Origin: Winslowiella arboricola | GTDB lineage: Bacteria; Pseudomonadota; Gammaproteobacteria; Enterobacterales; Enterobacteriaceae | Reading direction: 5' to 3' | DNA length: 64,000 nucleotides | NCBI RefSeq assembly: GCF_025527015.1 | Contig: NZ_JAODIM010000040.1 | Location: 371,320-435,319, forward strand | Shown here: one piece after another, positions 1 to 8,298 of the stretch | How the letters are laid out: each line of letters opens with the position of its first letter | Position numbering within the stretch: the first letter of the stretch is position 1 | Position numbers and translations under genes: made by a program | Notes under the pieces: model-generated | Told to the model about the DNA's origin: nothing | The model's input: only the letters and a program-made list of their open reading frames with translations | Databases searched by the model: none

Positions 1-272
1 GGGTGGTGGCCAGCTGCGTCGTCGCCTCTGCCATCGCCGGTGGCCTGATTATGGTGTGGGGCGTGGAAGCGCCGGTGCCGCATGGCGGTATGTTTGTGGT
101 GCCGCTGTTTACCAAACCGCTGATGTTCTGTCTGGCGCTCGGTATCGGTACGGCCATCTGCGGCGTGATGCTGTCGCTGATTAAGAAACCGGTCACCGAG
201 GCTGACGAAGAGTTCGATGACGTCGAAGACCATAACGTACGTGACGAAGACATTAAATTCACTCTCGAATAA
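1..272 (+). CDS. Fructose-type PTS permease EIIC component, C-terminal fragment
   Basis: The reading frame is open from the window edge, so only the last ~90 residues of a longer protein are present. They hold two hydrophobic segments around a PHGGMFVVPLF loop, the motif seen near the end of fructose/mannitol-type EIIC transport domains (FruA/FrwC family), and end in an acidic tail. The EIIC part forms the membrane channel that takes up a sugar while EIIA/EIIB phosphorylate it. The next gene starts 11 bases downstream and encodes a class II ketose-bisphosphate aldolase, so the imported sugar phosphate probably feeds an aldol cleavage. The substrate cannot be read from this fragment. Fructose family is fairly sure; the exact sugar is unknown. 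Confidence 0.8.
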   Translation, partial: VVASCVVASAIAGGLIMVWGVEAPVPHGGMFVVPLFTKPLMFCLALGIGTAICGVMLSLIKKPVTEADEEFDDVEDHNVRDEDIKFTLE

Positions 273-283
273 CAGGAGCAGCT

Positions 284-1135
284 ATGTACGCCTCAATGAA
301 AGCCGTGATTGATGACGCCTGGCAGCGCCAGTACGCGGTATTAGCCATCAACTGTTTTAACCTGGAGACTGCGCGCGCGGCCATCGCCGCCGCAGAACAG
401 CAGCAGGCGCCGCTGATTCTGAATGTTTATCAGGGCCATAGCCGGCACTTTCCGCCGCATATCGCCATGCCGCTGGTGCAGGCGCTGGCGCAGCAGGCCT
501 CGGTGCCGGTGGCGCTCAGTCTCGACCATGGCAAAGCGTTTGACCTGATTGGTCAGTCGTTCCGCGCGGGCTTTACCGGCCTGATGATCGATGCCTCCAG
601 CCATCCGCTGGCGGAAAATATTCGCCAGACGCGTCAGGTGGTGCAGATGGCCGCCACCGCCGATGTCTGTGTCGAAGGCGAGCTTGGGCATATCGCCGAT
701 GCGCCGATGTATGACCTCGACGATGCGGCGGTAAAAATGACCCAGGTCGAGGACGTTATACCGTTTATCAGCCAGACCGGCATCGATCTGCTGGCAGTCT
801 CGGTTGGCACCGCGCATGGCCTCTATCCGGCGAACGTCACGCCGCAAATTAACTTTGAGCGTCTGGCGGCGCTGCATCGCGAATCACCGGTACCGCTGGC
901 GCTGCATGGCGGCAGCGGCACCAAAGCCGACGATATCCGCCGCGTCAGCCAGCATGGCGTAGCGAAAATCAACGTTGGCGCGGCGGTGTTTGAGGCCGGA
1001 AAAAATGCGCTGCAAACCGCCCTGCACCAGCAGCCCACTGCCGAACTGGCCGATCTGCTGGCGCAGATGGAGTCCGCCTGTCAGCAGGTGGTGTATCAGT
1101 ACCTCAGCTGGTCAGGCGCCGCCAACAAAGCCTGA
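284..1135 (+). CDS. Class II ketose-bisphosphate aldolase (GatY/KbaY/FbaA family), copy 1
   Basis: A 283-residue protein of the usual length for zinc-dependent class II aldolases, which split a ketose 1,6-bisphosphate into dihydroxyacetone phosphate and glyceraldehyde phosphate in the cytoplasm. Visible motifs are SLDHGKAFD (Asp and zinc His near residue 83), EGELGHI, a zinc His in VSVGTAHGLYP and the phosphate loop LHGGSGT followed by KINVGAAVFEA. AGGAG precedes the ATG. It follows the PTS permease gene closely and precedes a second, different aldolase, so all three probably form one sugar-use operon. Tagatose, fructose or another ketose bisphosphate are all possible substrates. Confidence 0.85.
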   Translation: MYASMKAVIDDAWQRQYAVLAINCFNLETARAAIAAAEQQQAPLILNVYQGHSRHFPPHIAMPLVQALAQQASVPVALSLDHGKAFDLIGQSFRAGFTGLMIDASSHPLAENIRQTRQVVQMAATADVCVEGELGHIADAPMYDLDDAAVKMTQVEDVIPFISQTGIDLLAVSVGTAHGLYPANVTPQINFERLAALHRESPVPLALHGGSGTKADDIRRVSQHGVAKINVGAAVFEAGKNALQTALHQQPTAELADLLAQMESACQQVVYQYLSWSGAANKA

Positions 1136-1156
1136 TCTGACCCTTTTACCGTAATG

Positions 1157-1184
1157 CCCGTCAGTGCCTGTGCACTGATGCGGG
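1157..1184 (+). other. Intercistronic hairpin between the two aldolase genes
   Basis: CCCG and TCAGTGC pair with GCACTGA and CGGG around the loop CTGT, with a two-base bulge (TG) on the 3' side. There is no T run after it, so it looks more like an mRNA-stabilising or processing hairpin within the operon than a terminator. Confidence 0.5.
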
Positions 1185-1222
1185 AACACTTATGCCAAAA
1201 TTAACCCTGATGGAGAATTAAC

Positions 1223-2089
1223 ATGTTGATTTCAATGCACGAAATGCTGAAACCTACCCGTGAAAACCGTTTTGCGATTGGCGCGTTTAATGTTGCCGAC
1301 AGCTGCTTTATCCGTGCGGTAGTGGAAGAAGCCGAATCGACCGATACCCCGGCGATTATCTCGATTCATCCCAGCGAGCTGGAGTTTGTCACCGACGAGT
1401 TCTTTGCCTATGTGCGTGAAAGAACCCTGCGCAGTAAAGTGCCTTTTGTGATCCACCTTGATCACGGCGCATCGATTGCCCATGTACAGCGGGCGATCCA
1501 GTGTGGCTTTACCTCGGTGATGATCGACGGATCGCTGCTGCCCTATGAAGAAAACGTGGCGCTGACCCGTGAAGTGGTGAAACTGGCGCATGCGGTGGGT
1601 ATCTCGGTGGAGGGTGAACTGGGGACGATTGGCGATACCGGCACCACCATTGAAGGCGGGGTCAGTAAAGTGATCTACACCGATCCGGCGCAGGCGGAGG
1701 ATTTCGTTACACGCACCGGCGTCGACACGCTGGCGGTGGCGATTGGTACCGCGCACGGCATCTACCCGAAAGATATGAAGCCGGAGCTACAGATGCATAT
1801 TCTGCGCGATATTTCGCAGCGCGTCTCGATCCCGCTGGTGCTGCATGGCGGTTCCGCCAATCCGGATGCCGAAGTGGCGGAAGCTGTAACGCTTGGCGTC
1901 GGTAAGATCAATATCTCCAGCGATATGAAATATGCTTACTTCGCCAAAGCGCGTGAGATCCTCAGCCGTGAAACCTGGTGGGATCCGAACGCTATCTATC
2001 CTGAGCCGATCAAGGCGGCAAAAGAGGTGATCCGCTACAAAATGGCGCTGTTTGGCGGCACCGGTAAAGCGCATCTGTATCGCAATTAA
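1223..2089 (+). CDS. Class II ketose-bisphosphate aldolase, copy 2
   Basis: A 288-residue class II aldolase with HLDHGAS (zinc His), EGELGTIGDTG, AIGTAHGIYP and LHGGSANPD, then KINISSDMKYA. It is only distantly similar to the preceding aldolase: the loop after the phosphate site is SANPD rather than SGTKAD and the C-terminus extends through WWDPNAIYPEPIKAA and GGTGKAHLY, an ending typical of ketose 1,6-bisphosphate aldolases in PTS clusters. GGAG lies 8 bases before the ATG. Two unlike aldolases side by side suggest that one has an altered substrate, or that they work as subunits or sequentially. It converges on the M20 gene, whose stop lies 5 bases beyond. Confidence 0.85.
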   Translation: MLISMHEMLKPTRENRFAIGAFNVADSCFIRAVVEEAESTDTPAIISIHPSELEFVTDEFFAYVRERTLRSKVPFVIHLDHGASIAHVQRAIQCGFTSVMIDGSLLPYEENVALTREVVKLAHAVGISVEGELGTIGDTGTTIEGGVSKVIYTDPAQAEDFVTRTGVDTLAVAIGTAHGIYPKDMKPELQMHILRDISQRVSIPLVLHGGSANPDAEVAEAVTLGVGKINISSDMKYAYFAKAREILSRETWWDPNAIYPEPIKAAKEVIRYKMALFGGTGKAHLYRN

Positions 2090-2094
2090 TTACG

Positions 2095-3267
2095 CTATTT
2101 ATGCCCTGTCAGCGCGCTGGCAGGGCGGGGTGTTTGCCGTTTCAGCCGCTGTAGCGCCTGGCTGGCGAGATCGGCAAAGTAGTGCGCGGCAGGAGCAATC
2201 AGCGCTTCATCCGGGTTGAACCCGCCATGATGTAAACCATATTCACTGCCGCTGCCGATGCTGACAAAAGCACCCGGTATCTGCTGCAAATAGATCGCAA
2301 AATCCTCGCCGCCAAGATGCAGATCGGCGGTTTGCACCCTGTAACCACTCTGGCGCGCCACCTCGCTACTGAAATCTGCCCATTCCGCATCATTGATCAG
2401 CACCGGTGGCCCCGCCTGCCAGCTAAGCGTGGCGCTGGCTCCCGAGCCCTGCGCCACCGATTCCACCACCTTACGTACCCGCTGCTCCAGCCGGGCGCGC
2501 ACCTGCAAATCATGGGTGCGTGCGGTGCCACCAAACTCCACCACGCCGGGCAGCACATTCCAGGTTTTACCGCCATCAATGCGCGTAATACTGAGTACCA
2601 GGCTGTCCAGCGTATTGAAACTGCGGCTGGTCAGCGCCTGCAACGCCTGGATAATCTGACTGGCAATCACAATCGCATCGACGCCCTGCTCCGGATGTGC
2701 GGCATGCGCGCCTTTGCCCTCCACGCGGACCACAAAGCGGTCAGCATTGGCATAAAAAGCGCCCGCGCGCGTGGCGAAGGTGCCGGTCGGCAGACCGGGT
2801 TCGTTATGCATACCAAAAATCGCCTGCACCCCGTTCAGCGCGCCCGCTTTGATAAACTGGCGCGCGCCGGTACAGTTCTCTTCACCTGGCTGGAACAGCA
2901 GGCGAATACGACCGGGTAGCTGCGCTTCCTGCGCTTTTAGCAGGCGCGCCGCGCCAAGCATCACCGCACTGTGAATGTCGTGACCACAGGCGTGCATCAC
3001 CCCTTCATGGCGCGAGCGATAGCTGAGTCCGGTGGCTTCGTGGATCGGCAATGCATCAATATCAGCGCGCAGGGCGATCAGATTTTCTCCATGACCAATT
3101 TCGGCAATCACGCCGCTGGCAATCGGATAATCAACAATGCGAATATCCGCCTCAGCCAGCCAGCCACGAATACGCGCGCTGGTCGCCTGTTCGTGATTTG
3201 ATAGTTCCGGCCAGCTATGCAGCTCACGCCGCCAGGCGATCAGTTGGGCTTCCAGAATGTCGCTCAT
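2095..3267 (-). CDS. M20D-family amidohydrolase (hippurate hydrolase/N-acyl amino acid deacylase type)
   Basis: A 390-residue metallo-amidohydrolase. Motifs are ALRADIDALP, MHACGHDIHSA (metal ligands), FQPGEENCTGA with the catalytic Glu, GKGAHAAHPEQGVDA in the dimerisation domain, and GGEDFAIYLQ near the end. Enzymes of this family remove acyl or peptide groups from N-acylated amino acids. The chosen ATG gives MSDILEAQ and has AAGGAAT 5 bases upstream; an in-frame start eight codons earlier lacks such a site. It diverges from a clear paralogue, and the 246-base gap between them has two perfect dyads. No signal peptide is visible, so it should be cytoplasmic. Confidence 0.88.
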   Translation of the reverse strand: MSDILEAQLIAWRRELHSWPELSNHEQATSARIRGWLAEADIRIVDYPIASGVIAEIGHGENLIALRADIDALPIHEATGLSYRSRHEGVMHACGHDIHSAVMLGAARLLKAQEAQLPGRIRLLFQPGEENCTGARQFIKAGALNGVQAIFGMHNEPGLPTGTFATRAGAFYANADRFVVRVEGKGAHAAHPEQGVDAIVIASQIIQALQALTSRSFNTLDSLVLSITRIDGGKTWNVLPGVVEFGGTARTHDLQVRARLEQRVRKVVESVAQGSGASATLSWQAGPPVLINDAEWADFSSEVARQSGYRVQTADLHLGGEDFAIYLQQIPGAFVSIGSGSEYGLHHGGFNPDEALIAPAAHYFADLASQALQRLKRQTPRPASALTGHK

Positions 3268-3284
3268 CACAGATTCCTTTTCAG

Positions 3285-3303
3285 CTATCAATGGTATTGA
3301 TAG
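3285..3303. promoter_or_regulatory. Perfect dyad in the divergent M20 intergenic region
   Basis: CTATCAAT and ATTGATAG form a perfect inverted repeat around GGT, 17 bases upstream of the leftward M20 start. It could be an operator for a dimeric regulator. No regulator gene is adjacent, so which protein binds is unknown. Confidence 0.4.
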
Positions 3304-3457
3304 TGGGATCGGGAGCGTATTTGGTAAAACAACAAATCTGCGTTAGTGACCTTGAAAAATGGCATAAGAAAGGCACCGCCTGACTTTGCCGCCACCCGCT
3401 CCCCCTATTGCTTATTTTCGCAAAAGCTTAGTGCAAATCATTGGTTTCTCTCAGACC

Positions 3458-3469
3458 GTTCAATTGAAC
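3458..3469. promoter_or_regulatory. Second perfect palindrome in the divergent M20 intergenic region
   Basis: GTTCAATTGAAC is a 12-base perfect palindrome about 45 bases before the rightward M20 start, a plausible operator position. Its sequence differs from the dyad at 3285, which suggests separate control of the two divergent genes. Confidence 0.35.
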
Positions 3470-3513
3470 ATGATAGACAGCTGGCTCCTGGTTTCACAAT
3501 CCTGAGGATAAGC

Positions 3514-4665
3514 ATGGCCGAGATCTCCACGGAACAACTGGTGCGCTGGCGTCGCGAGCTGCATCAGCATCCTGAACTGTCGAACCACGAATTCGAGACT
3601 ACTGAACGTATTACCCGCTGGCTGCAACAGGCTGATATTCGTCTGCTGCCGCTGCCGCTGAAAACCGGCGTGGTGGCAGAAATCGGCCATGGCGCCGGAT
3701 TGATTGCCCTGCGCGCCGATATCGACGCACTGCCAATTGAAGAAGCCACCAGCCACCCCTGGAAATCGCAAAACCCCGGTGTGATGCACGCCTGTGGTCA
3801 TGATGTGCATACCTCGGTGATGCTTGGTGTGGCGTATCGTCTGCGCCAGCAGGAGCACTCGCTGCCTGGCCGGGTACGTATTCTGTTTCAGCCCGCCGAA
3901 GAGACCTTCAATGGCGCGCAACAGCTGCTCGATGCCGGTGCTTTAGAGGGCGTGCAGGCGATTTTCGGCATGCACAATGCGCCGGATCTGCCGATCGGTA
4001 CGCTGAAAACCCGTGGCGGCGCGCTGTATGCCAATGTTGATCGCTTTGTGATCCGTATTAATGGCAAAGGCGCTCACGCCGCCCGCCCTCATGAAGGGGT
4101 CGATAGCATTGTGACTGGCAGCCAGATTGTGCTGGCGCTACAGGCTCTGCCAGCCCGCGTTTTCAGTTCGCTGGAGTCGGTGGTGGTAAGCGTGACGCGC
4201 TTTAGCGCAGGCAATACCTGGAATGTGCTGCCGCAAACGGTCGAACTGGAAGGCACGGTACGCACCCATAACAATGCGATTCGTCAGCAGATCCCGCAGC
4301 GTATTGAGGCAATTATCAACGGTATTGCCGCCGGTTTTGGCGCTGAGGCTGAGCTGGAGTGGCAGGCCGGTCCACCGGCGCTGGTGAATACGCCAGAGTG
4401 GGCGGACTTTGCCCTGCAACTGGCGCAGGAATCCGGCTATCGCAGCGAAGTGGCGACGCCGCAAATGGGTGGCGAGGATTTCGCCTTCTATCTGCAACAG
4501 ATCCCAGGCGCTTTTGTCAGCATCGGCAGTGCCAGCGAATTTGGTCTGCACCATCCGGGATTCGATCCCGCTGAAGCGCTGATTGGACCGGCGGTCGACT
4601 ATTTTACCGCGCTGGCGCCACGCGCCCTGCTCGCCCTGACGCAACCGGAGAGCCTGGCATCCTGA
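3514..4665 (+). CDS. M20D-family amidohydrolase, divergent paralogue
   Basis: A 383-residue protein closely related to the divergent M20 neighbour: LRADIDALPIEEA, MHACGHDVHTSVMLG, FQPAEETFNGA, GKGAHAARPHEG and GGEDFAFYLQQIPGAFVSIGS. The ATG giving MAEISTEQL was chosen because homology starts there and a GAGGA lies 5 bases upstream; the frame stays open further upstream without a ribosome site. It is the first gene of an apparent operon with a VOC protein, a peptide ABC transporter and a racemase. The inferred role is to deacylate an imported N-acyl amino acid or dipeptide-like compound. The substrate is not known. Confidence 0.88.
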   Translation: MAEISTEQLVRWRRELHQHPELSNHEFETTERITRWLQQADIRLLPLPLKTGVVAEIGHGAGLIALRADIDALPIEEATSHPWKSQNPGVMHACGHDVHTSVMLGVAYRLRQQEHSLPGRVRILFQPAEETFNGAQQLLDAGALEGVQAIFGMHNAPDLPIGTLKTRGGALYANVDRFVIRINGKGAHAARPHEGVDSIVTGSQIVLALQALPARVFSSLESVVVSVTRFSAGNTWNVLPQTVELEGTVRTHNNAIRQQIPQRIEAIINGIAAGFGAEAELEWQAGPPALVNTPEWADFALQLAQESGYRSEVATPQMGGEDFAFYLQQIPGAFVSIGSASEFGLHHPGFDPAEALIGPAVDYFTALAPRALLALTQPESLAS

Positions 4666-4688
4666 TGGCAAAAACAAGGAGAGTCGCG

Positions 4689-5537
4689 GTGGTGATTCCG
4701 GTTCCCGCCCCTGAATTGGATCATGTGGTGATTACGGTGGCCGACCAGCTGGATAGCGCCAGCGTGCTGTACCAGCGGCTGGGCTTCCAGCTGACGCCGC
4801 GTGGTCATCATTCGCTCGGCTCCAGTAATCATCTGGCGGTGTTTAAGCACAATTACCTTGAGCTGCTGGGGCTGGAAAAAGGACGCGCCCATTTGCGCCC
4901 CGATTTGCAGCATTCGGTGCCGGGTCTGAATGCGCTGGTGTGGAAAACCGACGACGCCGATGCGGTTTATCAGCATCTGCAACGTCAGGATCTGGATGGC
5001 GATGCACCTGCGGCTTTTTATCGCCCGGTCACCCTGCCCGACGGCAACCAGCAGGAGGCGCGCTTTCGCACCGTGTCATTACGCCCGGAGCTGGTGGTCA
5101 ACGGGCGCAGTTTTTTTTGCCAGCACCTGACGCCGCAGTCAGTGTGGCAACCCGCGTGGCAGCAGCACCCGAACGCCGTCAGCAATATCAGCGAATTTGT
5201 GATTGTCGCCCAGGATCCGGCACGAGTGGCGCAGGTTTACAGTCAGCTGTTTGGCAGTAATCGTATTGTGGCCTGCCTGGACGGCGCGTTTGTGTTACGT
5301 GCCGGCGCCGCCACCGTACGCTTTGCCGCCGCCAGCTATGTCGAGAACCGCTTCGGTGCACTGCCCGCTGATTATCAGGGCGAGGCGCGGATGGTGGCAA
5401 TCAGCCTGCAAAGTGACGATCTGGCAAAAACCCGCGCCAGCCTGCTGCATGGCGAGGTGCCATGGCGCGAGCAGCAGGATGCGCTGGTGGTCGATGCCGC
5501 GAATGCGTTTAATCTGACGCTGCGTTTTCATCGTTAA
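4689..5537 (+). CDS. VOC-superfamily protein (glyoxalase/bleomycin-resistance fold)
   Basis: About 282 residues beginning near ELDHVVITVADQLDSASVLYQRLGF, a vicinal-oxygen-chelate start, with a second module from SEFVIVAQDPARVAQVYSQLFG. It resembles the glyoxalase-like domain proteins that often sit beside amidohydrolases and transporters; the reaction is not known. Start choice: a GTG at 4689 has AAGGAG exactly 7 bases upstream and is preferred. An ATG at 4665 overlaps the stop of the M20 gene by one base but has only a distant GGAG. Either way it is tightly linked, perhaps coupled, to the amidohydrolase. Confidence 0.75.
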   Translation: MVIPVPAPELDHVVITVADQLDSASVLYQRLGFQLTPRGHHSLGSSNHLAVFKHNYLELLGLEKGRAHLRPDLQHSVPGLNALVWKTDDADAVYQHLQRQDLDGDAPAAFYRPVTLPDGNQQEARFRTVSLRPELVVNGRSFFCQHLTPQSVWQPAWQQHPNAVSNISEFVIVAQDPARVAQVYSQLFGSNRIVACLDGAFVLRAGAATVRFAAASYVENRFGALPADYQGEARMVAISLQSDDLAKTRASLLHGEVPWREQQDALVVDAANAFNLTLRFHR

Positions 5538-5662
5538 GCGCTTTATGCCATATTTCAGCTAATGAAACCGTTTTTAGTTAATAGTGAACGGATCGCATAT
5601 TTGTTAGTTTGCTGATGCACCTGAGAAAACCATCGCAATTAAAAAATATTGAGGTCTTTGCT

Positions 5663-7267
5663 ATGCAGATAAAACGGCTGTTCGGTCGTGCTATTTATTT
5701 ACTCTTCCTGGGAATCAGTTTAATTTCAGCCGCTGCGCAGGGCGCCAGCACCACGCCGGAAAAAGGCGGAACCTTAACCTTAATATTACCCAGCGAACCC
5801 TCTTCACTGGTAGCGCTGGCCACCGTCGCACAACCGGTTATTGCCGTTAGCAGCAAAGTTAATGAAGGCCTGCTGACGTATGATTACGATCTGAATCCGC
5901 TGCCGCAACTGGCGACCTCATGGGAAATTAGCCCGGATGGTAAGCAATATACTTTCCATCTGCGTAAAGGCGTAAAATGGCACGATGGCCAGCCATTTAG
6001 CGCCGAAGATGTGGCATTCTCGATTAATTTATTAAAGAAAACCCATCCGCGCGCCAAAGCCACCTTTGCTAATGTCGAGTCGATTGAAACCCCGGATGCC
6101 TTAACTGCAGTATTTAAACTGAGCCATCCGGCGCCCTATTTAATTCGCGCCTTCGCCGCCGGTGAAACCCCTATTCTGCCAAAGCATCTGTATACCAGCG
6201 ATGATGCGCTGAAAAACCCGAATAATAATCATCCGGTTGGCACCGGGCCATTTATCTTTGAAAAATGGCAACGCGGCAGCTATATCATTTACAAGCGCAA
6301 CCCAAATTACTGGGACAACCCTAAACCTTATATCGACCAGCTGGTGGTGAAATTCTCCACCGATCCGGTGGTGCGCTCGCTGGATCTGCAAACCGGTCAG
6401 GCGGATATCGGTTATCGCACGCCGGTGGCGCTAAGCGAACTGAAGCGATTGAAGGAGAAAGGAGAGCTGGTATTTGATACCAAAGGCAATAATTACTCTT
6501 ACAGCGTCGCCTCCATCCATTTCAACCTTGATGATAAACTGTTTAAAGATCTGCGTGTACGTCAGGCGATTGCCCATGCGATTAACCGCAAAGCGCTGCT
6601 GAATGTGGTCTATTTTGGCTACGCCACGCCGACCGAAACGCCGGTGGCGCCTGGGCTGAAAACCTTCCACAGTACCACCCCTTCGCCTTATGAATATGAT
6701 CTGGCGGCGGCGAATAAATTACTCGATGACGCCGGCTATAAAAAAGGCAGCGATGGCGTACGTCTGCGGGTCACTCTCGATTATAATACTTTTGATGATA
6801 CCTTCCGGCGTAATGCCGAATTTGTCCGCTCCGCATTAAGCCGTATCGGTATTGCCGCCACCCTGCGTTCACAGGATCTTTCAACCTATGCGAAGCGGGT
6901 ATTTACCGACCGTGATTTCGCCTTCTCGATTGACCAGTATGCCAACCTGTATGATCCCACCGTTGGCGTGCAGCGTTTATACTGGTCGCAGAACTATCGT
7001 CCGGGTGTGCCTTTTACCAATATTTCCCATTACAGCAATCCGCAAGTGGATAAATTACTGGAAGCCGCACAAACCGAAAATGATCCGCAAAAGCGTCTGG
7101 CCGAGTTCCGGCAATTCCAGGACATTGTGCAGCGTGAATTGCCGGATATTAACCTCGCCTCACCGCAATTTATTACCATCGCCAATAAACGCGTACAGGA
7201 TCATTCGCTGACTGCCGATGGTCTGGAAGGCAATATTTCCGGCGTCTGGCTGAAAAGCGAACCTTAA
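5663..7267 (+). CDS. ABC transporter periplasmic peptide-binding protein (family 5, DppA/OppA-like)
   Basis: A 534-residue extracellular solute-binding protein. The first ~27 residues form a signal peptide ending AAAQGAS, with no lipobox Cys. The mature part has the family 5 blocks: TWEISPDGKQYTFHLRKGVKWHDGQPF, NHPVGTGPFIFEKW, NPNYWD and DLRVRQAIAHAINR. These proteins capture di- or oligopeptides, nickel or glutathione-like molecules and pass them to a DppBC-type permease, which is encoded downstream after a 305-base gap and the racemase gene. The ATG at 5663 is preferred because GAGG lies upstream and a signal peptide follows directly. The ligand is unknown, probably a peptide or acylated amino acid. 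Confidence 0.87.
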   Translation: MQIKRLFGRAIYLLFLGISLISAAAQGASTTPEKGGTLTLILPSEPSSLVALATVAQPVIAVSSKVNEGLLTYDYDLNPLPQLATSWEISPDGKQYTFHLRKGVKWHDGQPFSAEDVAFSINLLKKTHPRAKATFANVESIETPDALTAVFKLSHPAPYLIRAFAAGETPILPKHLYTSDDALKNPNNNHPVGTGPFIFEKWQRGSYIIYKRNPNYWDNPKPYIDQLVVKFSTDPVVRSLDLQTGQADIGYRTPVALSELKRLKEKGELVFDTKGNNYSYSVASIHFNLDDKLFKDLRVRQAIAHAINRKALLNVVYFGYATPTETPVAPGLKTFHSTTPSPYEYDLAAANKLLDDAGYKKGSDGVRLRVTLDYNTFDDTFRRNAEFVRSALSRIGIAATLRSQDLSTYAKRVFTDRDFAFSIDQYANLYDPTVGVQRLYWSQNYRPGVPFTNISHYSNPQVDKLLEAAQTENDPQKRLAEFRQFQDIVQRELPDINLASPQFITIANKRVQDHSLTADGLEGNISGVWLKSEP

Positions 7268-7277
7268 TATCTTATCT

Positions 7278-7448
7278 ATAAGGTTAAGCACATTTCAAAC
7301 GCCTGCCGCCTTGCCATGGTGCAGATCATCGGCACGGGCGGCGAGAACGCCGCCCCTACATAAGCCTATGAATTTTCTGTAGGGGCGGCGTTCTCGCCGC
7401 CCATAAGTAAACAGCCACTTTCAACTGTATTTATCTTAACTGATCAGC
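7278..7448. repeat. ~170 bp composite palindromic repeat, left copy
   Basis: The core is a perfect 25-base inverted repeat (arms 7336-7360 and 7378-7402, starting GGGCGGCGAGAACGCCGCCC) around a 17-base loop. Flanks on both sides continue the similarity to a copy at 12224-12390, which lies in inverted orientation and matches at roughly 85-90% by eye over ~170 bases. It fills most of the 305-base gap between the binding protein and racemase genes. The rest of this gap holds no recognisable gene; GAGG precedes the next start. Confidence 0.8.
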
Positions 7449-7572
7449 ATTGCGGTTACTGCAGAGTTTTATGCCCAAAGCGGCAAAGCTATGCGCATAA
7501 ACTTGATATCCAGCGATTAAGCGGTCAGTTAATTTATTGTTTGAATTTTGTCAGGGAATTTGAGGCTTCAGT

Positions 7573-8298
7573 ATGAATATCGCAGTCAGAAAACCCGCTA
7601 CGATCGGCATTTTGCTGGTTAAGACCCACTTCCGTCGCTATCAGGGAGATATTGGTAATCCGCAAAGCTGGCCGTTTCCGGTGATTTATCAGGTGGTGGA
7701 GGAAGCCATTCCGCAACGTATGGGGCATCTCGGTGAGCATCAGCTGCTGGAACCGTTTAAACGTGCGGCGCAGAAACTGATTGATCAAGGCGTTGACGGC
7801 CTGACCACCAGTTGCGGCTATCTCTCCTGGTATCAGCAGGAGCTGGCGGCCTGGTCACCGGTGCCGGTAGTCACCAGCAGCCTGCTGCAATATGCCAGCC
7901 TCGCGCAGTCGTTGCCAGCACAGCGTCCGCCACTGATTCTCACTTTTGATGAGAGCACGCTGAAAGCGGACTATCTGACACGGGTGGGTATTCCGGCCGA
8001 TGCCGCGGTGGCGGGAATGCCTGCTGATTCTGAATTTGTCCGCTCGATTCGGCAAGGTGATGACAGTGTCGCCTGGTCGGTGCTGGCGACTGAAGTGATC
8101 GCCACGGCGGCCAGCGCGCTGCAACGCTATCCGCACAGCGGCGCTTTCCTGCTGGAGTGCACCAACCTGGCACCGTTTAGCGCGCTGTTGCAGGCGGAAT
8201 TTGGCCTGCCGGTGTACGACACCCTGACGCTGGTTAACGGTTTCCAGGCGGCACTGCGCCCACCGGTCTGGGACGGAGGCCAGCAATGGACCCTCTGA
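7573..8298 (+). CDS. Aspartate/glutamate/hydantoin-racemase family protein
   Basis: A 241-residue protein with the two-cysteine layout of cofactor-independent amino acid racemases: Cys81 in LTTSCGYLSW and Cys196 in LLECTNLAPF, at the expected spacing. The N-terminus has the TIGILLVKT strand. Such enzymes swap the configuration of an amino acid or hydantoin. It overlaps the following permease gene by 13 bases, which implies translational coupling. Beside a peptide importer and an M20 amidohydrolase it probably handles a D-amino acid released from an imported compound. The substrate, and even whether racemisation is the true reaction, remain open. Confidence 0.78.
   Translation: MNIAVRKPATIGILLVKTHFRRYQGDIGNPQSWPFPVIYQVVEEAIPQRMGHLGEHQLLEPFKRAAQKLIDQGVDGLTTSCGYLSWYQQELAAWSPVPVVTSSLLQYASLAQSLPAQRPPLILTFDESTLKADYLTRVGIPADAAVAGMPADSEFVRSIRQGDDSVAWSVLATEVIATAASALQRYPHSGAFLLECTNLAPFSALLQAEFGLPVYDTLTLVNGFQAALRPPVWDGGQQWTL

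Noticed and set aside
341..877. Long open frames opposite the first aldolase and similar antisense frames throughout
   Set aside because: They mirror high-GC coding sequence on the other strand, have Arg/His-rich, low-complexity translations and no ribosome sites.
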